NCBI RefSeq assembly: GCF_947500065.1
Contig: NZ_CANMQT010000010.1
Span: forward strand, 106,034 to 170,033
DNA from: an uncultured Aquimarina sp.
GTDB taxonomy: Bacteria; Bacteroidota; Bacteroidia; Flavobacteriales; Flavobacteriaceae
Direction of reading: 5' to 3'
DNA length: 64,000 bases
Part shown: positions 8,882-17,809 of the stretch, piece by piece
Layout: every line of letters begins with the position of its first letter
Position numbering within the stretch: the stretch's first letter is position 1
Made by a program: the position numbers and the translations under genes
The notes under the pieces: generated by a model
Databases searched by the model: none
What the model was told of the DNA's origin: nothing
What the model saw: only the letters and a program-made list of their open reading frames with translations

Positions 8882-9526
8882 ATGAAAACTATAACGGATT
8901 GTGTTCATAATATACTACGGCATCAGCCCTTTTTAGAAGATGCATTATCAAGAGATATCATTAATTTTAGTTCTCTTGCTACTGACTTATTACCTCAAGT
9001 AGAGAAAGAAATGCGAAAACCCGTAAAACCTGGTTCTATTGTTATGGCACTGCGTAGATATCATCCTAAAAGAATTAAACATTCTGAAAACCTTGGTAGT
9101 TTAGGAGATATTGTAGTAAGATCAGGAATTACTGAATACGCCTTTTTAAACTCTAATACGATTCTTACTAGTCAATCTAATTTATTAAATACTGTAAAGG
9201 ATAAGACGAAAACTTATTTCACATATTCGAGCAATTTTCAAGAAAGTAATATACTAGTCTCCTCGTCTTTAAAAGAAATCGTAGAAGATCATTTCAAAAA
9301 TGAAACCTGTATTTCAATTACGGATAGTTTATCCTCTATGTCCATTGCGCTGCCTGATGATAGTTCTAGATCTATTGGATTGTATTTTTATATCTTTAAA
9401 CTCTTAGCATATGAAGGTATTCCGGTTTTTGAAATGATATCTACTTCTAATTATTTTACTTTATTTTTAGAAAAAGAGTATGTAAACGACGCTTTTTTAT
9501 TAATGAATGAAATTAAAGAAAATTAA
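8882..9526 (+). CDS. Aspartate-kinase-associated protein with ACT-like C-terminus
   Basis: The 214-residue soluble protein has no signal peptide. The N-terminal half (1-80) is helical with the segment VKPGSIVMALRRYHPKR. The C-terminal half, around ISITDSLSSMSIALP and ending in a FLEKEYVNDAFLLMNEI strand-helix pair, has the beta-alpha layout of an ACT ligand-binding domain. It is divergently transcribed from aspartate kinase across 104 bases, which fits a shared control region and a role in sensing an aspartate-family amino acid. That role is inferred from context and fold. Confidence 0.55.
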   Translation: MKTITDCVHNILRHQPFLEDALSRDIINFSSLATDLLPQVEKEMRKPVKPGSIVMALRRYHPKRIKHSENLGSLGDIVVRSGITEYAFLNSNTILTSQSNLLNTVKDKTKTYFTYSSNFQESNILVSSSLKEIVEDHFKNETCISITDSLSSMSIALPDDSSRSIGLYFYIFKLLAYEGIPVFEMISTSNYFTLFLEKEYVNDAFLLMNEIKEN

Positions 9527-9527
9527 A

Positions 9528-9563
9528 AAAAAGCCTACAAAGTAAAAACTTTATAGGCTTTTT
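9528..9563. terminator. Bidirectional terminator between convergent genes
   Basis: A 16-bp stem with one mismatch (9528-9543 with 9548-9563) has A-runs on the left and T-runs on the right. It serves both the plus-strand gene ending at 9526 and the metalloprotease gene ending at 9588. Confidence 0.85.
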
Positions 9564-9587
9564 AAACACTTATAAATTATTATTATT

Positions 9588-12500
9588 TTACTCTATAATT
9601 ATTCTTTTTGTTACAACTCCTTTATCAGAAATTATCCTAGCAAGATAGATTCCAGCTTGTGCATTATTAAGAGAGATTTGTTTTTGTTCATTAAAACCTG
9701 ACAAAGTTTCTTCGTACACAATTTTACCAGTAATATCATATATCAATAGCTTCTCTAAATTATTTTGTCCTTTATAATTCAATACAAAACTTCCTTTATT
9801 AGGATTTGGAAATAACAATACCTCATTACTTACTATTTCTTCTTCTTCTGTAGAAAGCGTATTTTCTATAATAAGAGAGACATTATCAATCATTGCTTTA
9901 GCTGGTCCTGTGCTAGAATCTGGAATATAAGCGCTAAATCTCAAAATAATCTCTTGTCCACTATAGCTAAGTATTTCATTTAATATATCTTGACTAAAAG
10001 ATAAATCAATACTACCGATCTGAGGATTTATGCCAAATGATTGTTCCTCTATGGATCTAATAAAATTATTTGAAGAATCATATAAATCAACATTTAATGT
10101 TCTTTCGGCTGTTGCAGTTCCATAGGTAACATCATACTCTGCTCTGAAATCAAAAGATATCACTGCCGATAATGAAGTAGACAAATTTGATGGGAGAGAA
10201 ACTGTCTGCTCTAAAATATAAGTATCTCCGGCATTACCATCAAAACTAGTATAGGCTGCAAATTGTCCTTCGGAAGGGTTAACCTCGGGAACTATCACAC
10301 ATACATTTGATGAATTATCTAAAACTGTAAAATTCATTCTACATCCCGAAGTATTTCCAGGTCCAATAGATCTCCACGATCCAAGGTCTCCACATTCAAA
10401 ACTTCCGTTTTGGATATATTCATTTGGATTATCAGAAATCGTACTACAAGAAGTTCTAAAATTATATGGACCAGTCCAAGTACTAGTATCATTATTACCA
10501 CAATTTGCTTTTATATAAACATCGTATGTAGCAGTAGATTCAAGATTTTCTAGTTCAATAGTATTTGTATTAGATCGTAAAGAATCTCCACTCCCTTGTA
10601 CAAAACCACTTATACCATATTCTAACTCCCAAAACAATTCATTTCCTCCATTTGCATTCCATCCTAAATCGGCGCTATTACTTGTAACTCCATTGATCAC
10701 AAAACCAGTTGGAACTGGACATGAAACCTGGGTTCTGAAGTTAAATGGTCCTCTAACATCACTATATCCTCCTGCATCACAGATAGTCTTTATATAAACA
10801 TCATAAGAAGTGTCTGAAGAAAGTTCTATCAAGGTATATGGACTAGAAGATGCCGTCACTGTTGTTCCAGATCCTTGGTTAAAACCTATTGCACCATATT
10901 CTATTTCCCAATTTGAATCCAATCCCGATGCAGTCCAAGATAAATCAGCTTCATTAGAAAGTATATTAGAAACAAAAACATTTACAGGTGCATCACAATT
11001 TGGTTTTGGTTCGCAAATTACACGTGCATCCCAACCTGAATAAGTAACACTACCATCGGATCTAAAAACAAAAGTAAGTGATCCTGATTCATGGTTTGAA
11101 ACTATTTCTCCAGGTGAATTACTCCCAGTAAAAGAACCTAAAAAAGGAGATGACGTATCGGGCCCATCATAAACCGAAAGTGAATCACAACAACCTTCTA
11201 AAAGAAAGGAATCGAACACCACTCTTATTCTATCTTGTGAATTTTGAGGAGAAACGACTGTTGTTTCATTTTCATTATTTGAATAATCTCCATTAACTCC
11301 ACCTGAATCATAAAAACGATCTCCCGAACAAAAATCAGCCTGAGTTTTTAAAGAAACTGGACCTATCCAATCACTAAAACCATTAACCTCACAATTAGAT
11401 CTAAGATAGACATCATATTTTGTATTTGAACTAAGATTCGTAATAGTCTCTGGGTTATCGATCGTGTCGATTATAGTTCCACTACCTAGTCCAAAACCTT
11501 CTTCACCGTATTGAATCTGCCAACTCGTTTCGCTATTTCCAACTAACCAAGATACTGTAGCTGAATCCGTAGTTACACTAGTAACCAATAAAGAATTAGG
11601 ATTAAAGCAAGAAGGTAATTCATCAACTTTAACATCATCTATTAAAATATAATTATATTCTGAACTATTGATATTTTCCAAAATACCGAATCTAATTTTT
11701 ATATCATCGGTAATAGTATAAGATGAAATATCATAATAATAATCTTTCCACCCCAATGTAGGTTCTTCAAAAGTCAATAGTGTATTCCAATTGAGGCCAT
11801 CAAAAAACTCTACGGTAAGTGTATTGTAATTTTCATTACTTATAGAATTACTATACAATGAAAATTGAATTGATGGTATATTCAATGCAGATACATCTAT
11901 AAATGGAGAAATTAGATATTCAGGATCCTGAATATTATTAAAATTATTATACTTCCATGTATAATTTGTTTCTGCCCCAGTAGTTCTATCAGGGATTTGA
12001 GCCTGAATATTACTATCAAAATAAAGACCATAGTTCCAATTAACATCACCTTGTTCTTGCCAACAAATTGGTCTTCCAAAAGAAGCGTAGTTTTCGATAA
12101 ATGGTGCCGTGTATGGATCACAATCAGTAGTAAAAATTATCGGTCCAATAAAATCGCTATTATCACCTGTAGCACTATCACATATTGCTCTTAAATATAA
12201 CTCATAAGTCGTTGTCGGTTCTAAACCTGTTATTTCATAGGGATTTACAGTAACCACTTCATTAATAGCGGTTGCAGGTGTGAATCCTTGGAGACCATAT
12301 TGCAATTCCCAACTTAATTCCATATCCGATGCAATCCAAGATAATACTGCTGATCTACCTTTAACTTCTAAAACTTCTAGTTGATAAGGGTTTTGACAGG
12401 ATGGCATTTCATCAATCTTAATCTCATCTATCAAAACATCGTTATATTCAGAATTACCTGTACTATTTTCTGTCACTGTAAATCTAACCTGTATAGGTCC

Positions 12501-15500
12501 AGAGATTATATAATTCTCTATATTTATTGCGATATCTCTCCAACCTCCCGTATTTTCTTGTAATTCTAAAATAGTATTCCAATTAATACCGTCATAAAAA
12601 TCAACTTGTAATGAGTTATAGGTATTATCAATGGTGTTCTTGCTAAATACAGAAAACTGGACAGATGGTATTGTTAATGCAGAAATATCTATAAGCGGAG
12701 TAGTTAGTATAGATATTTGGTTCTCTCCATTTGGAGCAGAACCATCTATCCAAGCATAATTTGTATTTCCTTGAACGTTACGATCTCCTGCTTGAGAAGC
12801 ATCATAACTAGCAGAAAGGCTATAATTCCAAGCACCAATTCCAGATTCTAACCAACATTGTGGGGTGCTAAACGCATCAAAACTTTCACTAAATGGAGCT
12901 TGCGTAATATCACAAAGCGTTTGAAATGTTATAGGTCCAACCTTATCACTAACTCCTCCAATAGCACAATTCCCTCTTATATATACATCATAAGTAGTTA
13001 TTGGATCTAATTGATCAATACTATAATTTACTTGACTATTACTAACAACTACAGTTCCTGTACCTTCTTCAAATCCTTGCAAACCATACTCCAAATCCCA
13101 AGAAGAAGATTGGTTGTCCGTACTCCAGCTCAAAGTTACAGAATCGCTATTTACAGTATTCACAACAAAATCATATGGTACATCACAATTAGGTTTTGGT
13201 TCGCAAATTACGCGAGCATCCCAACCTGAATATGTAACGCTGCCATCAGAAGTGAAAACAAAGGTAAGACTTCCTGAAATATCCGATGAAACAAAGGCAC
13301 TTGCAATAGAAGCACCTGTAAACCCTCCTCCTTGATGAAGTGCTGGATAACTATCATTTGGTCCATCATAAACTCGTAAAGAATCAAATCCTGACTCTAA
13401 ACTAAAAGCATCAAACACAACTCTAACTCTATCCGCAGAATTGCTAGGGCTTATAACCGTGGTAATATTCTCATTATTTGTATAATTACCATCAACTCCT
13501 CCAGAATCATAAAAATGATCTCCTGCACAAAAATCCTGAGTAGTTGCAACAGATACAGGTCCCAAAGAAGTACTGATTCCTCCAACCAAACATGTAGACC
13601 GAAGATAAAAATCATAGTCTGTTGATGAGTCTAATCCTGGTATCTGATAAGGTACAGAAGTAACAGTAATTACATTCCCATTGCCTAACTCAAAACCAGA
13701 AAAGCCATACTCTATTTCCCACTCCGTTGAGTTTACATCTGTCCAATCAAGCTCTACATAAGAAGGTCCATTAGCAATGGATCGAAAATTTTCTGGACTT
13801 GAACACTGTGTTGTAAATGAATTATTAATTGAAAACTCACTTATGCCACAAGGATTATTGCTTCTAACTCTCCAAAAATAGGAACTATCATACCCTAAAA
13901 GTTCCGCAGTATAATTACTTTCTGTAACAATTGCTGATTCAATAATGTCTAAAAAATTACTATCGGTCGCAATTTGAATTTCATATGTATCACTATTAAC
14001 ATCATTAGACCATTCAAAAAGTGAATCAATACCAAATCCTATTTCATTATTAGTAGGAGAAATCAGCGTAGATGGCACTATTGTATTACTGAATATTTCA
14101 AGATTTACAGTTGCTTCTTTTTCAATACCAAAATTTGAATTTCCTTTAATGGATAGTTCATAAAATCCCACGGCAAGATTTTCGGTTCCCGTAATCCTTG
14201 CCTCTATAGAAGTTCCATTTACATGAGAACCACTTATAGAAGATGGAGTAAAATTTACTTGAGTTCCAAACGGAAGGTTCTCCGCGCTAAACGTAACTTC
14301 TTCATTAAAATCTAAAAACGTTCTATACTCTATATTGTAAATAGCATCATCAGATTGACAAACCGCTACTGTAGTTGTTGTAGGGGCAATTATAAATTCT
14401 GACGTTTGGATAGTAAAATCAATACTATTTACAGCAAAGAAAATATTATCAGAAGCTTTTACCATAATTCTAGCAGTAGTTGTTCCATCTACATTTGGTA
14501 AACTAAAAGTCTCTGAACCATCATTCACTATATCATCTTGTATTGTATAAGGATAGGTATATCCTCCATCAACAGAAAGCAAAATATCAACATTACCTGC
14601 ATTTACTGGAGTCAGATTTGTATTTGCTACATCCCAATTAACCGTTACTTCTTCTCCAACATTCCAAACTTCTGCTGTGTTTTGGGATGTTACCATAAAT
14701 GGTCCAGAATTTCCATCAACTGTTACTAATATACCATCTGTATTGGTTTGTCCTCCTTGCGGTATATTATCTCTAACAGTTAATTCAAATCGCATAGTAC
14801 GACTAACTGATGGCAGTACTTCCCAAGTTGGAGTAAGATTACCATTTAGCACATCCGTTAATTGAGGTAGATATCTTTTTGCTGAACCCGATGGGAGCTT
14901 AGATCTAAATAATGGACCATTAACCCAAGTAGCTTGCGGAAAACTTGAAGAAAAAGGATCTTCTGGATTATTTTGTTCCCAACAATATGATAAACTTTCT
15001 TCTCCATCAATATCCGTAGCAGATCCTTCTAATACAAATGGAGTAGATCCAGGAATTGTATAATCATTACCTGCGTCTACAACAGGTGCTGTATTTCCTG
15101 TTGGTATTATTTCTGCACAATTACTATTATCTATAGTCCATATAGCTACATCTCTTATATCGACAAAATTGAAATAATCATCTGGAGTGTTTTGTACATC
15201 AGGTGAACAAATACCTGCATATCCCATTATAGAACTTCCACTACCAGGTTCTACTTCACTATTAACCCCACTTCGACAATTGGAACTACTCTGTACATGA
15301 TATCCTCCAAACTGGTGTCCAAACTCATGAGCAACAATTAAATTAAAATTGTCAGAAGAGGGATCTCTATGCGTTGTAAAAGCACTTCCTTTAGAACCAT
15401 CAGTACAAACGCAAGCAATACATCCTGCATTACCATAAACAGCGTTTTCAAAATGAAATAAATGTCCTACATCATATGCTGCAGAACCTATAGAAGGATC

Positions 15501-16358
15501 TGTATCTATAGAACTTTGTAATTGCCCATTTAAATTACCTCCGGTAGTATATGGATCTGATGAAGGATCCAGAAATATTAATGAATCATTCTCCGGAATA
15601 ATTTGCATCGTAACACCAAAATCTCTTTCAAAAATACCATTCACCCTATTAATCGATGAAACCATAGCGGTCATAACTTTAATCCTTCTTTCTATGTCAT
15701 CTATTTCTGTTCCATCTAAAAAGAATTGAGAATAATCTCCGCTTACAGATAATGCTAAACGATATCTCCTTAGATTACCATCATTAGCATTTTTTTCATT
15801 TCCAAAAGTTTGAACACCTATTGCTTTTGATAGTTCTTCTGTTTGGCAATCAAATAAAGAGTCCGAAATTTCGGCTTTTGCATTATATAGTATATGAGAT
15901 GTCTTATTTATTGGTTTTATAATCAAAGTGTTCTTTCCTGGACTTATTATACTTCCATTTAGACCAACTACTGGGCAATAACTAAATCGAATAACCTCTT
16001 TAGGGTTCTCAATTGAAAACCCAACAAATGTTCTAATTTGAGGATATTTAACAGCAAGTTTAGGATGCATAACCTCTGTTTCAGAAATGGTATAATTGGT
16101 ATAACCCTCTTTATCATTCGGAAAACTCATGACTAAATCTCCTTCGTTATAAAAAACGTTAGAATAAATTTGATCGAGTACATTATCCACTGTATTACTG
16201 TTAATATCAAAAGCGGAGTATTGATTTTCAGAGGTAACTTTAATTTCAGAATCCGATTTAGCTGATTTTTCCCACCAAATATCCTGAGCATTTAATTGAG
16301 TACTCAAGGCTAAAAAAAAGAATATTCTAATAAAAGTTGGTAACGTAATTTTACTCAT
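9588..16358 (-). CDS. Giant secreted reprolysin-like metalloprotease with FN3, CUB-like and MAM-like repeats and T9SS tail
   Basis: The 2256-residue protein has a signal peptide (cut near LNAQ, residue 25), a propeptide-like region (30-190) and a metzincin protease domain (about 200-415). The zinc motif is H344-E-F-G-H348-x5-H354 with an IMGYAG Met-turn after it. Then come Ig/PKD-like segments (420-800), many fibronectin type III units with the phrase YDVYIKT or similar, two near-identical CUB-like blocks (SGWDARVICEPKPNCD), MAM-like blocks, and a type A sorting tail (LLFPNPNKGSFVL). It is probably an extracellular or cell-surface protease with adhesive repeats. The substrate is unknown. Confidence 0.88.
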   Translation of the reverse strand: MSKITLPTFIRIFFFLALSTQLNAQDIWWEKSAKSDSEIKVTSENQYSAFDINSNTVDNVLDQIYSNVFYNEGDLVMSFPNDKEGYTNYTISETEVMHPKLAVKYPQIRTFVGFSIENPKEVIRFSYCPVVGLNGSIISPGKNTLIIKPINKTSHILYNAKAEISDSLFDCQTEELSKAIGVQTFGNEKNANDGNLRRYRLALSVSGDYSQFFLDGTEIDDIERRIKVMTAMVSSINRVNGIFERDFGVTMQIIPENDSLIFLDPSSDPYTTGGNLNGQLQSSIDTDPSIGSAAYDVGHLFHFENAVYGNAGCIACVCTDGSKGSAFTTHRDPSSDNFNLIVAHEFGHQFGGYHVQSSSNCRSGVNSEVEPGSGSSIMGYAGICSPDVQNTPDDYFNFVDIRDVAIWTIDNSNCAEIIPTGNTAPVVDAGNDYTIPGSTPFVLEGSATDIDGEESLSYCWEQNNPEDPFSSSFPQATWVNGPLFRSKLPSGSAKRYLPQLTDVLNGNLTPTWEVLPSVSRTMRFELTVRDNIPQGGQTNTDGILVTVDGNSGPFMVTSQNTAEVWNVGEEVTVNWDVANTNLTPVNAGNVDILLSVDGGYTYPYTIQDDIVNDGSETFSLPNVDGTTTARIMVKASDNIFFAVNSIDFTIQTSEFIIAPTTTTVAVCQSDDAIYNIEYRTFLDFNEEVTFSAENLPFGTQVNFTPSSISGSHVNGTSIEARITGTENLAVGFYELSIKGNSNFGIEKEATVNLEIFSNTIVPSTLISPTNNEIGFGIDSLFEWSNDVNSDTYEIQIATDSNFLDIIESAIVTESNYTAELLGYDSSYFWRVRSNNPCGISEFSINNSFTTQCSSPENFRSIANGPSYVELDWTDVNSTEWEIEYGFSGFELGNGNVITVTSVPYQIPGLDSSTDYDFYLRSTCLVGGISTSLGPVSVATTQDFCAGDHFYDSGGVDGNYTNNENITTVISPSNSADRVRVVFDAFSLESGFDSLRVYDGPNDSYPALHQGGGFTGASIASAFVSSDISGSLTFVFTSDGSVTYSGWDARVICEPKPNCDVPYDFVVNTVNSDSVTLSWSTDNQSSSWDLEYGLQGFEEGTGTVVVSNSQVNYSIDQLDPITTYDVYIRGNCAIGGVSDKVGPITFQTLCDITQAPFSESFDAFSTPQCWLESGIGAWNYSLSASYDASQAGDRNVQGNTNYAWIDGSAPNGENQISILTTPLIDISALTIPSVQFSVFSKNTIDNTYNSLQVDFYDGINWNTILELQENTGGWRDIAINIENYIISGPIQVRFTVTENSTGNSEYNDVLIDEIKIDEMPSCQNPYQLEVLEVKGRSAVLSWIASDMELSWELQYGLQGFTPATAINEVVTVNPYEITGLEPTTTYELYLRAICDSATGDNSDFIGPIIFTTDCDPYTAPFIENYASFGRPICWQEQGDVNWNYGLYFDSNIQAQIPDRTTGAETNYTWKYNNFNNIQDPEYLISPFIDVSALNIPSIQFSLYSNSISNENYNTLTVEFFDGLNWNTLLTFEEPTLGWKDYYYDISSYTITDDIKIRFGILENINSSEYNYILIDDVKVDELPSCFNPNSLLVTSVTTDSATVSWLVGNSETSWQIQYGEEGFGLGSGTIIDTIDNPETITNLSSNTKYDVYLRSNCEVNGFSDWIGPVSLKTQADFCSGDRFYDSGGVNGDYSNNENETTVVSPQNSQDRIRVVFDSFLLEGCCDSLSVYDGPDTSSPFLGSFTGSNSPGEIVSNHESGSLTFVFRSDGSVTYSGWDARVICEPKPNCDAPVNVFVSNILSNEADLSWTASGLDSNWEIEYGAIGFNQGSGTTVTASSSPYTLIELSSDTSYDVYIKTICDAGGYSDVRGPFNFRTQVSCPVPTGFVINGVTSNSADLGWNANGGNELFWELEYGISGFVQGSGDSLRSNTNTIELENLESTATYDVYIKANCGNNDTSTWTGPYNFRTSCSTISDNPNEYIQNGSFECGDLGSWRSIGPGNTSGCRMNFTVLDNSSNVCVIVPEVNPSEGQFAAYTSFDGNAGDTYILEQTVSLPSNLSTSLSAVISFDFRAEYDVTYGTATAERTLNVDLYDSSNNFIRSIEEQSFGINPQIGSIDLSFSQDILNEILSYSGQEIILRFSAYIPDSSTGPAKAMIDNVSLIIENTLSTEEEEIVSNEVLLFPNPNKGSFVLNYKGQNNLEKLLIYDITGKIVYEETLSGFNEQKQISLNNAQAGIYLARIISDKGVVTKRIIIE

Positions 16359-16846
16359 AAATTGTGCGGTTTAAAATGAATTGGTTTTAAAAAATTTAAA
16401 AAAATGGATATTTAATAATGTGTAAAGATTTCCCCTTGTTTTCTCTTGGTTATTTCATGAAATTCAATTCGCTTTTTAGAAATAACTATAACCTAAAAAC
16501 ATTATAAATATCTAACAATAATCTTTGACAAATGTGATCACTCTATGAATGATCATCATATTATTTATTTAAAAAACGATTGTGTATAGGAGTGAAAATT
16601 TCGGCGCGAATATACACGAATATTTTTATACTCATACCTTTTTTTCAAGTTGCTTATATAGATGTATTAATTAAAAAACTGATCTATAAAAACCTATGAT
16701 CTATACCATTGTCCAATTGTTAAAACACGAATTATTGAACAGCATTAATCGTTTACTTATTTAGTGTATAAAACAGGAAAAATGTTACCCCTAAAAGAGT
16801 GATATTTTTAATAATTGTACGTTTGAAGACGGTAAATTGAAAAAAA
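16359..16846. other. Intergenic region upstream of the metalloprotease gene
   Basis: No gene was found in these 488 bases. They hold the 5' region of the protease gene and, at 16775-16789, one copy of the motif shared with 34361-34375 and, in part, with 48108-48129. Confidence 0.4.
16775..16789 (-). promoter_or_regulatory. Shared upstream motif, copy A (unknown function)
   Basis: On the minus strand this reads GGTAACATTTTTCCT. The same 15-mer occurs at 34361-34375, again upstream of a minus-strand gene for an envelope protein. A related version is at 48108-48129. The binding factor is unknown. Confidence 0.3.
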
Positions 16847-17302
16847 TTACTTTAATAAGCGCGTATCAAAACTAAAAGGTTCTATCTCGATTAACTTAAC
16901 CAAATTAAAATCTGGATGTAGAGGATTAACAAGAAGGTTTTGTTCTCTAGGTACAATAATACTGGGGACTTTTAATCCTAAGTACTTATTTTCAGATATC
17001 CAATTCATAGCAAAATGCTGAATACCTGTTGATGGAGGGATTTTATTCCAATCCTTAGGTAATTCTTTAATATCTATTGATGTGGTCAATTCATCTGGCA
17101 GTTCTATAGTGGCAATTGCCATGTCATCAGGAAAATATGCGGCAGGTAAGTGAGCTAGCACTTCTAGAACAGAAAGAGCAGCTGTTGTGCTTGTATATAG
17201 TACTGCAACTCCTTTGGGATTCCATCTACCTCCAACAGTTTTCGCTCCAATACCAGTTAAGTCTTTTATATACTTTTGTTTAGCAATTCTATATACTAGC
17301 AT
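16847..17302 (-). CDS. RES-domain toxin (NAD+-degrading type)
   Basis: The 151-residue protein is a full RES domain. It has an early Arg (MLVYRIAK), GGRWNPKGVAVLYTS, the helix ALSVLEVLAHL, and a late conserved segment (KVPSIIVPREQNLLVNP). Characterised RES toxins (MbcT, Res of Xre-RES pairs) cleave cellular NAD+; this activity is inferred from the family. Its ATG overlaps the stop of the preceding antitoxin gene as TAATG, so the two are translationally coupled. It is the downstream gene of a standard two-gene type II toxin-antitoxin operon. Confidence 0.88.
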   Translation of the reverse strand: MLVYRIAKQKYIKDLTGIGAKTVGGRWNPKGVAVLYTSTTAALSVLEVLAHLPAAYFPDDMAIATIELPDELTTSIDIKELPKDWNKIPPSTGIQHFAMNWISENKYLGLKVPSIIVPREQNLLVNPLHPDFNLVKLIEIEPFSFDTRLLK

Positions 17303-17754
17303 TATGCAAAAATTCCGTGCTCAATACGAATTAATTCTTCATTTAATAATTGAAATCCAAATGTAGTATCAAGAAGTTCTTTTGGCTTTTTTGTAGCTAA
17401 TGCAATATTAGGATATTCCATCCATCGTTTAAAACGATCTAAATCACCAAAAATATTCTCTCCTCTAGAATAAAGCTTAGCCAATTGCAGTGCTTTTGCA
17501 CTTGCCTCAGTACTCAATTTTTTATTTAATTCATAACGCTGTATCGTGCGTTCAGACAAATGCAATACATGTGCTAATTCAGTTAAATCAAAATCGATCG
17601 TTTTAGCAAGGTGTAGTAATGCTCTTTTATCTATCCCATTCCGAGATAATTCTATAAAATCATAAACATTATGTAAAGGAATATCAATATTAAGATACCT
17701 TAACAAACCTTTACTCTCTAAACCATCATAATCTAATGGGGTTACTGCGCTCAT
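17302..17754 (-). CDS. Xre/MbcA/ParS-family antitoxin of the RES toxin
   Basis: The 150-residue protein has an Xre-type HTH (about residues 30-80, FDLTELAHVLHLSERTIQRYE) and the C-terminal toxin-binding domain formerly DUF2384 (about 90-148, with a GD..RFKRWM segment and a leucine-rich end). I start it at ATG 17754: the longer frame from 17787 would need a TTG and would run through a likely -7 element (TACTTTTG at 17784-17777). The antitoxin should bind RES directly and repress its own promoter in the 55-base gap before the patatin gene. Confidence 0.88.
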   Translation of the reverse strand: MSAVTPLDYDGLESKGLLRYLNIDIPLHNVYDFIELSRNGIDKRALLHLAKTIDFDLTELAHVLHLSERTIQRYELNKKLSTEASAKALQLAKLYSRGENIFGDLDRFKRWMEYPNIALATKKPKELLDTTFGFQLLNEELIRIEHGIFA

Positions 17755-17776
17755 AATACAAAGGAATTTCTTGTGA

Positions 17777-17784
17777 CAAAAGTA
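17777..17784 (-). promoter_or_regulatory. Candidate -7 element of the Xre-RES operon
   Basis: TACTTTTG on the minus strand matches the Bacteroidota -7 consensus TAnnTTTG and lies 23 bases before the antitoxin ATG. A good -33 element at normal spacing is not obvious, so the call is tentative. Confidence 0.4.
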
Positions 17785-17809
17785 CAAAAATAAATGACAA
17801 ATGACTTGT

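Noticed and set aside
16847..17754. Phage or plasmid boundary around the Xre-RES pair
   Set aside because: No integrase, attachment repeats or composition change could be seen; such pairs are common in chromosomes.
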